NCBI GenBank assembly: GCA_012511995.1
Contig: JAAZFA010000003.1
Location: 1 to 6,039, forward strand
DNA length: 6,039 nt
Source: Thermoproteota archaeon
GTDB taxonomy: Archaea > Thermoproteota > Bathyarchaeia > Bathyarchaeales > Bathycorpusculaceae
Reading direction: 5' to 3'
Of this stretch, positions 1 to 4,644 are shown one piece after another. The position numbers were made by a program, and so were the translations under genes. The notes beneath the pieces are model-generated. The model was not told the origin of the DNA and made no database searches. It was given only the letters and a program-made list of their open reading frames with translations. Every line of letters begins with the position of its first letter. Positions within the stretch are counted from its first letter, which is position 1.

Positions 1-12
1 AAGTGATGCAAT

Positions 13-183
13 ATGAATTTAGAAAATAATGTAACTACCCCCGATTTTTCGTGGGATATTCGCATAGATAGAACCCTTCAGCAGCCCGTAAAAGTTTATT
101 GCGCAAAGCAAAACATCGAAATTCGCAAATTCATTAGCGACACAGTTCGCAAATCACTAAGCGAACATGGGGTTGTTGTTTAA
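13..183 (+). CDS. Small ribbon-helix-helix (CopG/Arc-like) DNA-binding protein, 56 aa
   Basis: This 56-residue protein has the layout of a minimal ribbon-helix-helix regulator. A short strand (around WDIRID, residues 14-19) is followed by a first helix (about 21-35, containing VKVYCAKQN) and a second helix (about 36-53, IRKFISDTVRKSLSEHG). Such proteins dimerise, and the paired strands sit in the DNA major groove; they act as plasmid copy-control repressors, partition adaptors or antitoxins. The start is chosen because a TGA in the same frame lies at 4-6 and a partial Shine-Dalgarno (AGTGAT, 2-7) sits five bases upstream. Its TAA shares its last A with the ATG of the next gene, so the two are probably translationally coupled. 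The target is unknown. The fold is inferred from residue pattern only. Confidence 0.68.
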   Translation: MNLENNVTTPDFSWDIRIDRTLQQPVKVYCAKQNIEIRKFISDTVRKSLSEHGVVV

Positions 184-725
184 TGGTTCAGTATTTCAGC
201 AGTCGAGATGAAGCGGTCAAAGGCATAAGCGATCTAATTTTCAGCGGCAACATCAACGTTGGAATGATCGCTGAAGCAGTGCAGGATGCAGAGAAACGCA
301 AACAAGTACAAGAACAACAAAAGAAAGAAGCTGCTGAGAAACGGCGCTTAAGAGAGATTGAATTAAACAAACCGTCGCTCAAATACCACAAATTATGGAA
401 CGTTAGAAAATGCGGTGCCTCTTGTCAGGAAGAACTAGATGAATACCTCCGCACCTACGAGCCGTTATCGGAGCTTGAGGACTACCTCGCCGTGATTAAA
501 GACGGTTTGTTTGCTTCAGATGACTTTAAAAATCAAAGCGGCCTTGAAGCAACCGCCTATCTTCAGGCTGGTATCAAACGGCGTAAAGCGTCCACTCAGC
601 CGTCAATCGAAGTGCAACTAAAAGACGCGACGGATAAGACGGACAAACTTAGCAAAGACGTTGCCAGCCTCAACATCCAATCCAATCATTCACACCCAGA
701 AAGCGCCAAGCAATACACAGCATAG
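183..725 (+). CDS. Charged coiled-coil protein of unknown function, 180 aa
   Basis: I do not recognise this family. Residues about 31-62 are a highly charged helical stretch rich in E, K, Q and R, with heptad-like character, suggesting a coiled coil. A central part (about 65-135) holds two Cys (C77, C81) and a mixed acidic/aromatic segment containing ELDEYLRTYEPL. The C-terminus (about 140-165) is a second short amphipathic, coiled-coil-like stretch, followed by a polar His/Ser tail. There is no signal peptide or membrane segment, so it is probably cytoplasmic. The ATG overlaps the upstream stop by one base (TAATG) and there is no separate ribosome-binding site, so translation likely depends on termination of the ribbon-helix-helix gene. 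The pairing recalls regulator/effector pairs of mobile elements, including toxin-antitoxin or partition cassettes, but no catalytic motif supports a toxin call. Confidence 0.7.
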   Translation: MVQYFSSRDEAVKGISDLIFSGNINVGMIAEAVQDAEKRKQVQEQQKKEAAEKRRLREIELNKPSLKYHKLWNVRKCGASCQEELDEYLRTYEPLSELEDYLAVIKDGLFASDDFKNQSGLEATAYLQAGIKRRKASTQPSIEVQLKDATDKTDKLSKDVASLNIQSNHSHPESAKQYTA

Positions 726-756
726 GAGCATACCAAACAATAACTTAACCAAAGGG

Positions 757-782
757 CGCCACGGCACGTCTAAACCGTGGCG
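757..782 (+). repeat. 8-bp inverted repeat / RNA hairpin before the nuclease gene
   Basis: CGCCACGG (757-764) and CCGTGGCG (775-782) are perfect complements around a 10-base loop. The stem is GC-rich in AT-rich surroundings and lies in the only gap (726-804) between the coiled-coil gene and the nuclease gene. No T-run follows, so it does not look like an intrinsic terminator. It could be a processing or stability hairpin, an operator, or an attenuator whose unfolding affects the start at 805, 22 bases away. The role is inferred; the complementarity is seen directly. Confidence 0.6.
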
Positions 783-804
783 GCCCGTAAGGATTGTATA
801 AAAT

Positions 805-1407
805 ATGCCGATTCAAAATACATTAAAACTTATTCGTGATAAAACGCTCAATCTTAAAAGTCCAGTGTTCGACATTAATCCAGAAATAATTGACTGGGCT
901 AAGTTACACGTTGACATTTGGCTTCAGCGGTGGAATAGCGGAACCCATCCTCATTGGAAAACAGGGGAAGAAAACAATAACCGCTTAGGACTCATTGGGC
1001 ACAAATGCTTCGAGGTTGCACTTCAAGAATTAGAGGTTCCTTATGTTTCTAATGATCCCACGATTGATTGGCGCAGTAAGAAAGCTTATGATTTCAGGAT
1101 TCCTGGCGTTGGTACAGTTGAAATAAAAACTGTAGATTTCAAAACTAATTTGCAGCGATTAATAATCAAGCGCTCCGAGTGGCACGACTCGGATTTTGTG
1201 TTAGCGCTAAAAGTTGCCGATGAAAAGCCAACGTCATTGCAATTCGTGGGTTACGCGACACGCGAAGATGTGATGCAGTTTAATGTTGCCGATGGAAAAA
1301 CCCCATGCCCAAATGCACCATGTTTCTGGGAATTCCTTGAAGATTTGCGACCAGCAAAAGACTTTTTCGCAATGCTACAGCAGAAAACTAAGGGCTTTTG
1401 GGAATAA
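805..1407 (+). CDS. PD-(D/E)XK nuclease-fold protein, 200 aa
   Basis: The core has the order expected of a PD-(D/E)XK (restriction-endonuclease-like) domain. A helix contains E70 (GLIGHKCFEVALQE), then comes a strand with D96 (AYDFRIPG), and nine residues later E106-I-K108 in a strand (GTVEIKT). D96, E106 and K108 would bind the metal ion and activate water for phosphodiester cleavage, with E70 as a possible fourth residue. An N-terminal 55-residue Trp/His-rich extension and a C-terminal region with C168 and C173 are not assigned. At 200 residues it is typical for a single-domain nuclease. There is no membrane segment. No methyltransferase lies beside it, so a classical restriction pair is not seen; element defence, replication/recombination processing or homing are alternatives. 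A weak AAGGAT lies about 10 bases before the ATG. It sits between an upstream hairpin and a downstream terminator. Confidence 0.7.
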   Translation: MPIQNTLKLIRDKTLNLKSPVFDINPEIIDWAKLHVDIWLQRWNSGTHPHWKTGEENNNRLGLIGHKCFEVALQELEVPYVSNDPTIDWRSKKAYDFRIPGVGTVEIKTVDFKTNLQRLIIKRSEWHDSDFVLALKVADEKPTSLQFVGYATREDVMQFNVADGKTPCPNAPCFWEFLEDLRPAKDFFAMLQQKTKGFWE

Positions 1408-1424
1408 TAGCCCTATTTTTTTTT
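1391..1424 (+). terminator. Hairpin plus T9 transcription terminator
   Basis: AGGGCT (1391-1396) pairs with AGCCCT (1409-1414) over a 12-base loop, and after one A follows an uninterrupted run of nine T (1416-1424). The stem overlaps the nuclease stop codon at 1405-1407. Archaeal RNA polymerase terminates at U-tracts, with hairpins optional, so this should end or attenuate the upstream transcript. The next gene begins only 15 bases after the T-run, so read-through or a promoter inside the nuclease gene must serve it. Confidence 0.6.
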
Positions 1425-1438
1425 AGGAAAGAAGCACC

Positions 1439-2029
1439 ATGACAACCGAGGAAGAACACATTAGCAGCCAAGAACAAATGCGCCGTGCACTGTTAAAACG
1501 TAAGATACCCGCACAGTTTAGAGATAACGCCCAAATCGAGTTGATGTTTAAACTTCAAACGGCAGTAAACAACTCAACCGACGCATGCAAAGATTGCCGT
1601 GTTAATTGCTGTGAGCGCTGCACTGTGGACTTCACCAGTGCTGATATCAGTCGTTTAGCACAATACTTAGGTTTAACAGCTTCAGAATTCAAAGAGAAAT
1701 ACACCATCCCTCACCCCAAATTCAAACGCTTCTATAGAGCTAAAGAAACCCCATGTATCTTTCTAAAAAATGGAGGTTGTAGCGTCTATCCAGCGCGTCC
1801 AACCATCTGCGCCACATGGCCATTTCTTGATTTAAACGCTCAAGATTTCGCGGTGAGATACGCCCAATTGTATAACCGACCTGCAATTTCACTGCCGACA
1901 GGGTGTAATTGTGCCATTCAAGCTGCAGGCAGTGTTATTGGAAATGACTATGTCAAAATTATTCCATCCATAACGGTTCCGCAACCCATCGGGCAACCAT
2001 CGCAGCAACTAATACGAATGGAAGGGTGA
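1439..2029 (+). CDS. YkgJ/FliB-type cysteine-cluster protein, 196 aa
   Basis: Ten cysteines follow the pattern of the YkgJ-type zinc- or iron-chelating family (CxxCxxxCC domain). C50, C53, C57, C58 and C61 form an N-terminal cluster. C106 and C114 lie in PCIFLKNGGCSVYPARP, C124 in PTICATWPF, and C156 and C158 in TGCNC near the C-terminus. The stretch from the N-terminal cluster to Y117-P118-R120-P121-C124 is the hallmark of this family, which also includes the metal-binding part of the flagellin lysine N-methylase FliB. The biochemical role of stand-alone members is largely unknown; a metal-cluster-dependent modification enzyme is a reasonable guess. No signal peptide is seen, so it is cytoplasmic. 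A purine-rich AGGAAAG lies 8-14 bases before the ATG. Its TGA (2027-2029) is part of the ribosome-binding site of the next gene, four bases away, so the two form a tight pair. Confidence 0.85.
   Translation: MTTEEEHISSQEQMRRALLKRKIPAQFRDNAQIELMFKLQTAVNNSTDACKDCRVNCCERCTVDFTSADISRLAQYLGLTASEFKEKYTIPHPKFKRFYRAKETPCIFLKNGGCSVYPARPTICATWPFLDLNAQDFAVRYAQLYNRPAISLPTGCNCAIQAAGSVIGNDYVKIIPSITVPQPIGQPSQQLIRMEG
2024..2029 (+). promoter_or_regulatory. Shine-Dalgarno GGGTGA that fixes a TTG start
   Basis: GGGTGA, a close match to the archaeal anti-Shine-Dalgarno complement (GGAGGTGAT), ends three bases before TTG at 2033. It contains the stop codon of the cysteine-cluster gene, so termination there can feed initiation here. 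It supports the TTG as start; the first in-frame ATG lies 14 codons further in, past the conserved-looking first strand (SLVVTTG). Confidence 0.65.
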
Positions 2030-2032
2030 CAT

Positions 2033-2992
2033 TTGAAATCTTTAGTTGTAACAACCGGCGATGAACCCTTCATAATGAATACGTGGCTTCCAAGCTTGCG
2101 AACACGGGGAAATTACAGCGGCGACGTTCTCATCGTGGACTATGAAGCTAACCAAAATTTCATTCCATCAGGCAATAACAATCTTGACGGTATTAAAAAC
2201 TTAGAATCGTTCTCAGATGCTTCAATCAAGCGTTTACAGCGAGAAAAAAACGTAATCTATCACAGAGTAAAAAACAAGTACAACTGCCTTGCAAGTGATC
2301 GTATCAACGCCTTCAACACCGCTTTAAACACTCTGAACCTACGGGAACAATACGATGTGCTATTATTCACTGACGGAAATGACATTCACTTTCTGAAGCC
2401 TATACAGCCGCTTCTTGATGCATCAAAAAACTGTCTCTCTGTAGCAGCCGAGCACACACCCATAAATGATGGTGGACGTGTCTTTGCTCCAATTCTTACC
2501 CGTTATCCAGCCGAAACAACAAAGTTTCTTTTTGATAAGCCATTGATAAATGCTGGTGTAATCGCTGGTTCACCGCCAACTATTAAACGGGTATTTAGTG
2601 AAGTCTTGCATGATTTAGATGCTTATACCAGCGATTTCGGTTCAGAACAAATCGCTTTAACCCTCCACTGTTACAAGCACGGATTCAGGGATATTGGAGC
2701 AGAATATAACTGTCACCCGTTGGTTGCACCAGATGGTAAATTCGTATTCTTTTACGAAGCATTATTCGGTGACATACTATATTATTTTCCAATCACGTAC
2801 CGCATTAAAGATTTAGCGTTAATCCGTGCGATGTACATTTCAAACGATTTCAAATTAGCAGACACCGCTATACTGCACCTTCATTCAAGCCAGCTATATC
2901 AAATCAAGCAAGACGGGGCAGTGACTGGCTGTTTTATGGATGTGTCAGAACCTGTTATCATAAAAAGCGAATGGACAATTAACAGGCGGTAA
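2033..2992 (+). CDS. GT-A-fold glycosyltransferase-like protein, 319 aa
   Basis: The protein begins directly with a strand (SLVVTTGD, residues 3-10) as in nucleotide-sugar-binding GT-A folds. A hydrophobic strand then leads to an acidic metal-binding motif (DVLLFTDGNDIHF, with D114 and D117 as the likely DxD-type residues). Further on are LINAGVIAGS (171-180, the N-A-G loop seen in GT8-like enzymes), DFGSEQIALT (201-210, candidate acceptor/catalytic acid) and ILHLHSS (280-286, candidate metal-binding His). These would transfer a sugar from a nucleotide-sugar donor; donor and acceptor cannot be read off. There is no membrane segment or signal peptide. Archaeal viruses and integrative elements often carry such enzymes to modify host surface glycans or virion proteins, which is an inference here. 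The start is TTG. It is the last gene of this block; a 142-base gap follows. Exact family is uncertain. Confidence 0.75.
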   Translation: MKSLVVTTGDEPFIMNTWLPSLRTRGNYSGDVLIVDYEANQNFIPSGNNNLDGIKNLESFSDASIKRLQREKNVIYHRVKNKYNCLASDRINAFNTALNTLNLREQYDVLLFTDGNDIHFLKPIQPLLDASKNCLSVAAEHTPINDGGRVFAPILTRYPAETTKFLFDKPLINAGVIAGSPPTIKRVFSEVLHDLDAYTSDFGSEQIALTLHCYKHGFRDIGAEYNCHPLVAPDGKFVFFYEALFGDILYYFPITYRIKDLALIRAMYISNDFKLADTAILHLHSSQLYQIKQDGAVTGCFMDVSEPVIIKSEWTINRR

Positions 2993-3032
2993 TTAACCGA
3001 TAAATAACAACTATTAGATAGCATAAAAATAT

Positions 3033-3070
3033 AAATTTTCACTCGTTTACGAGAGCATTGAACAAAATTT
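3033..3070 (+). repeat. Nested weak inverted repeat after the glycosyltransferase gene
   Basis: AAATTTT (3033-3039) pairs with AAAATTT (3064-3070), and inside lies CTCGT/ACGAG (3042-3046, 3049-3053) with a two-base loop. It sits 40 bases past the glycosyltransferase stop, before the next promoter. It could be a weak transcript-end hairpin. AT-rich pairing of this length can arise by chance. Confidence 0.3.
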
Positions 3071-3080
3071 AAAAACAAAG

Positions 3081-3112
3081 TGACCTATTATAAAACGAAA
3101 CAGCTGTAACAC
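3081..3112 (+). promoter_or_regulatory. TATA-type promoter with TGTAACAC box for the 3135 gene
   Basis: TTATAAAA (3088-3095) matches the archaeal TATA box. Transcription would start about 25 bases downstream, near 3115-3120, leaving a leader of roughly 15-20 bases before the ATG at 3135. TGTAACAC (3105-3112) lies between the TATA box and the predicted start site, where a bound repressor would block RNA polymerase. The same heptamer is repeated in the 4265-4451 array. The assignment comes from spacing and consensus only. Confidence 0.45.
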
Positions 3113-3134
3113 GGCAAATGGAGAAATGAAATAA

Positions 3135-3500
3135 ATGGTTAGTAAAGAGATACGTGCCCTAACAATACTCGTAGGCATCGGCTTAATAATCGTGGGATTC
3201 TACATCGGCATGGATCGAACAGTCGAGATTCAAACAGATTACAAAGACAATTATCAGCAGCATGGAACTATGACAACAACCGCCACAGTTCGAGGCGATC
3301 CAAATGGATACATTTTAGATGGTGTTGGCGCTGTTGTCATCATAAGCGGTTTATTGATGCATACAAACAGTTATTCAAACCCGAAATTTAGCGGCAACCT
3401 TTGCGGCCAATGTAAATCATTCGGGAATGAAGCGTGTAAAAGGCACGAAACGTACAACCATGCATTACCATGTAATGAATTTAAGTCAACGATGGGCTGA
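3135..3500 (+). CDS. Small two-pass membrane protein with C-terminal Cys4 cluster, 121 aa
   Basis: I do not recognise a named family. Residues about 8-25 (ALTILVGIGLIIVGFYIG) and 61-75 (LDGVGAVVIISGLLM) are hydrophobic and long enough to be membrane helices. They are joined by a polar, Thr-rich loop of about 35 residues that would form an external hairpin if both ends are cytoplasmic. The C-terminal tail carries C90-x2-C93-x7-C101-x11-C113, which would fit a small zinc-binding or rubredoxin-like site, here on the membrane side that the tail faces. The start is preceded by a purine-rich stretch but no clear Shine-Dalgarno. The next gene begins five bases after this stop and also encodes a Cys-rich protein, suggesting a working pair. 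A virion or envelope protein, or a membrane sensor, are possible roles; none is proven. Confidence 0.65.
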   Translation: MVSKEIRALTILVGIGLIIVGFYIGMDRTVEIQTDYKDNYQQHGTMTTTATVRGDPNGYILDGVGAVVIISGLLMHTNSYSNPKFSGNLCGQCKSFGNEACKRHETYNHALPCNEFKSTMG

Positions 3501-3504
3501 TTGT

Positions 3505-3717
3505 ATGGTTTACTGTGGAAAATGTGTATATGGTAAACAAGAAATAGATGAAAAGGGCATCCCAAAGAGCCAATTAGCATTAGATTTTCTATCACCCTTA
3601 CCAAAAATAAGTAATCCATGTTATAAATGCGATTTAGACGGAAAAACACGTTTCGGGATTGATGGTTGCGATAAGGGAAAATCGAGAGCGTTTACTTGGA
3701 AGGATATGTTTAGATAA
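3505..3717 (+). CDS. Small Cys-rich (zinc-ribbon-like) protein, 70 aa
   Basis: I chose the ATG at 3505, four bases after the stop of the membrane-protein gene and just behind GGGCTGA. An upstream in-frame ATG at 3427 would add 26 residues, but these only re-read the Cys-coding end of the preceding gene in another frame. The protein has C4-G-K-C7 near the N-terminus, then C39-Y-K-C42 about 30 residues later, and C55 in a DGC motif. Spaced CxxC pairs suggest one zinc ribbon or similar metal site. There is a short hydrophobic segment (LALDFLSPL) but no membrane helix. The end is basic with aromatic residues. No family was recognised. It probably shares a transcript with the preceding gene and may act with it, since both carry CGxC metal-site motifs. 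Confidence 0.55.
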   Translation: MVYCGKCVYGKQEIDEKGIPKSQLALDFLSPLPKISNPCYKCDLDGKTRFGIDGCDKGKSRAFTWKDMFR

Positions 3718-3731
3718 ATAAAAATAGTGGG

Positions 3732-3754
3732 GTTACTGGATGCTAAGCAGTAAC
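3732..3754. repeat. 7-bp hairpin between converging genes
   Basis: GTTACTG (3732-3738) is complementary to CAGTAAC (3748-3754) over a nine-base loop. It lies 15 bases past the stop of the 70-aa gene and over the end of the possible minus-strand gene. It could serve as a bidirectional transcript end, though no T-run follows on the plus strand. Confidence 0.4.
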
Positions 3755-3864
3755 TCTTGCGCTTGAAGGATTTTTAAGTCTACTTGTGGAGGTAGTTTGG
3801 CTCTTAACAACTCAGCTAAAATATCGGTGGCTTGGTTTATTTTTGTTTGATTTTCTTTGTGCAT
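3733..3864 (-). CDS. Possible small helical protein, 43 aa
   Basis: On the minus strand, an ATG at 3864-3862 opens a frame to TAA at 3735-3733. It encodes a 43-residue peptide that reads like a real short helical protein: a polar N-terminus (MHKENQTKINQATD), an amphipathic helix (ILAELLRAKL), a PP turn at residues 25-26, and a second amphipathic helix (VDLKILQAQELLLSIQ). Two helices around a proline turn would suit a small dimeric or adaptor protein. The ribosome-binding site is weak (TTGATT). A TATA-like ATATATA (on the minus strand of about 3922-3932) would allow a leader of some 35 bases. It converges on the 70-aa gene. It may be chance coding; the balanced Leu/Gln/Lys composition favours a gene. 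Confidence 0.45.
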   Translation of the reverse strand: MHKENQTKINQATDILAELLRAKLPPQVDLKILQAQELLLSIQ

Positions 3865-3961
3865 TTTAATCAACAAGCGCTATATCGGTTGCTTTAAAGT
3901 ATAAGGTTTGCGCCAATTTTTATGTATATATGGCAATTTTATAGGGTAAATAATTGACATT

Positions 3962-4064
3962 TTAACAGAATAATGATAATAATGATGATAAACGAGAAAT
4001 AGCTTTAATTTATTCGCAAGTGAATTGCAGAAATAATGTGGTCATGTAGCATATATTCCGATTC
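3962..4064. other. AT-rich gap with a TAATGA/TGATAA repeat tract
   Basis: No open frame longer than about 20 codons is seen here on either strand. Positions 3971-3991 are a run of ATGATAAT-type trinucleotide-like repeats, which is easily melted DNA. A TTAACAG box lies at 3962-3968 and recurs at 4073, 4143 (inverted), 4615 and 4627 (inverted). An AT-rich unwinding element of an origin would look like this, but nothing here proves it. Confidence 0.3.
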
Positions 4065-4157
4065 ATTTCAGCTTAACAGGAGTGGGGTGTATCTTTTTCT
4101 TCGCTGCTTCTAAAAATGTAATTATAAATATGGGTACTATACCTGTTAAGCTGAAAT
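4065..4157. repeat. 16-bp perfect inverted repeat enclosing 61 bases
   Basis: ATTTCAGCTTAACAGG (4065-4080) is exactly complementary to CCTGTTAAGCTGAAAT (4142-4157). The enclosed 61 bases contain no gene. As RNA this would form a long-stemmed structure; as DNA the arms could be binding sites for an initiator or recombinase, or the ends of a tiny (93-base) inverted-repeat element. No flanking target duplication is evident: the bases just outside the arms differ. Confidence 0.7.
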
Positions 4158-4190
4158 ACTCTGATATATTACGATACTGTGTATTCACCT

Positions 4191-4247
4191 ATCCAAAGAA
4201 GCGGAGCGGCAGCGACGCAGGGCAAACGGGTGAGCAGCTTTTTGGAT
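4191..4247 (+). ncRNA. GC-rich foldable island, possible small RNA or terminator
   Basis: ATCCAAAGAAGC (4191-4202) pairs with GCTTTTTGGAT (4237-4247) with one bulged base. Between them lies a G-rich, GC-rich segment (4203-4236), in strong contrast to the AT-rich surroundings. GC-rich islands in AT-rich archaeal DNA often mark structured RNA. No known RNA family was recognised and no promoter is obvious, so this is a weak call. The T5 run inside the right arm could alternatively terminate transcripts. Confidence 0.25.
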
Positions 4248-4260
4248 GTCTTTAAAGACA
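4247..4260. repeat. 14-bp perfect palindrome
   Basis: TGTCTTTAAAGACA is fully self-complementary and ends four bases before the first TGTTACA box. It would suit a dimeric regulator or initiator. The end of the preceding inverted repeat touches its first base. Confidence 0.55.
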
Positions 4261-4264
4261 GCGC

Positions 4265-4451
4265 TGTTACAGATGTTACACTTTTATGCCCTTTTTAACT
4301 CTGTATATATTTACTATCTCTTTTCTGTACTGAGTTGAAAAAAGGCGTTTTTCTGTAACAAGTGTAACAGGGCTTGCTTTAAAGGCGATTTTGGAAAAGC
4401 GCCTCAATTTGCCGTTACACTTTTGTTACACATTTTTTAAGAAGTGTAACA
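4265..4451. repeat. Iteron-like array of TGTTACA/TGTAACA boxes
   Basis: Seven related boxes lie within 187 bases. TGTTACA occurs at 4265, 4274 and 4424, its complement TGTAACA at 4354, 4363 and 4445, and GTTACAC preceded by C at 4414. Pairs are in the same orientation and 9, 9 and about 11 bases apart, close to one helical turn, so a protein could bind both on one face. The last two (4425-4431 and 4444-4450) form a perfect inverted repeat with a 12-base spacer. Such clusters in gene-free DNA are typical of replication initiator binding sites (iterons) or operators. No Rep protein is visible in the window. Confidence 0.65.
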
Positions 4452-4497
4452 GGCTGTCTTGAAGGCGATTTTTAAAAAGGGGCTTAAAAAGCGCCCC
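4361..4497 (+). repeat. Duplicated iteron-plus-hairpin unit
   Basis: Two imperfect copies, 4361-4403 and 4443-4497, share the same order of parts. Each starts with AGTGTAACAGG, has a short variable stretch and then AAGGCGATTTT, and ends with AAAAGCGCC. In both, GGCGATTTT can pair with AAAAGCGCC with a single mismatch. The loop is 2 bases in the first copy (4384-4392/4395-4403) and 12 in the second (4464-4473/4486-4495), where GGGGC was inserted. A partial third copy, AAAGGCGTTTTT, lies at 4341-4352. The pairing retained in both copies despite an insertion in the loop suggests the structure matters. Confidence 0.6.
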
Positions 4498-4508
4498 AAA
4501 TGACGGGA

Positions 4509-4540
4509 TATATAAATACATCATTTAGGCGCACCTAAAT
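4509..4540 (+). promoter_or_regulatory. TATA box with ATTTAGG palindrome at the expected start site
   Basis: TATATAAATA (4509-4518) is a good archaeal TATA box. About 25 bases downstream, at the expected transcription start, lies a perfect inverted repeat: ATTTAGG (4523-4529), CGCA, CCTAAAT (4534-4540). A repressor bound there would block initiation. The transcript could serve a short frame at 4549 or run with a long leader into the ATPase gene at 4741. Confidence 0.4.
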
Positions 4541-4548
4541 TTGGCTAT

Positions 4549-4644
4549 ATGGAGGCGGCTTTCTCGCACCATGAGGAGTCCAACAGCGGCGTATTCTGCT
4601 CGGAGTATTCCCCGTTAACAGCGCCCCTGTTAATAGTAAAATAA
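4549..4644 (+). CDS. Possible 31-aa micro-protein
   Basis: An ATG at 4549 opens 31 codons ending at TAA 4642-4644, in a stretch clearly richer in GC than its surroundings. It lies about ten bases after the transcription start predicted from the TATA box at 4509, so it would be almost leaderless. The peptide begins MEAAFSHHEES and has one Cys (C17). There is no recognisable motif and a frame this short can be chance. It may instead be a leader peptide or simply untranslated leader of the ATPase transcript. Confidence 0.2.
   Translation: MEAAFSHHEESNSGVFCSEYSPLTAPLLIVK
4615..4633. repeat. 7-bp hairpin TTAACAG/CTGTTAA
   Basis: TTAACAG (4615-4621) and CTGTTAA (4627-4633) are perfect complements with a five-base GC-rich loop. 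The same heptamer forms part of the 4065/4142 inverted-repeat arms, so both may be sites for one protein. Confidence 0.45.

Noticed and set aside
188..391. Minus-strand open frame of 67 codons
   Set aside because: It lies wholly antisense to the coiled-coil gene. Its Ser/Cys/Phe-rich product mirrors the Glu/Lys-rich codons of that gene, and no ribosome-binding site is visible.
723..725. TAG stop of the coiled-coil gene as a possible pyrrolysine codon
   Set aside because: Reading through adds only five residues before a TAA, and nothing else in the window suggests pyrrolysine use.
796..804. TGTATAAAA before the nuclease ATG as a TATA box
   Set aside because: Transcription would begin about 25 bases inside the coding region, so it cannot drive this start.
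3427..3504. Longer N-terminus for the 70-aa Cys-rich protein
   Set aside because: The extra 26 residues re-read the preceding gene's C-terminal Cys region in another frame, and the ATG at 3505 has better placement.
3371..3649. Minus-strand open frame of 92 codons
   Set aside because: It is antisense to the ends of two Cys-rich genes that have a better start context and motifs.
3971..3991. Trinucleotide-like tract as a genuine microsatellite or regulatory repeat
   Set aside because: It is short and imperfect, and is explained by local AT-richness; it is listed only as part of the gap description.
4265..4497. CRISPR array
   Set aside because: The repeats are 7 bases or diverged 30-base units in mixed orientation, without regular spacers.
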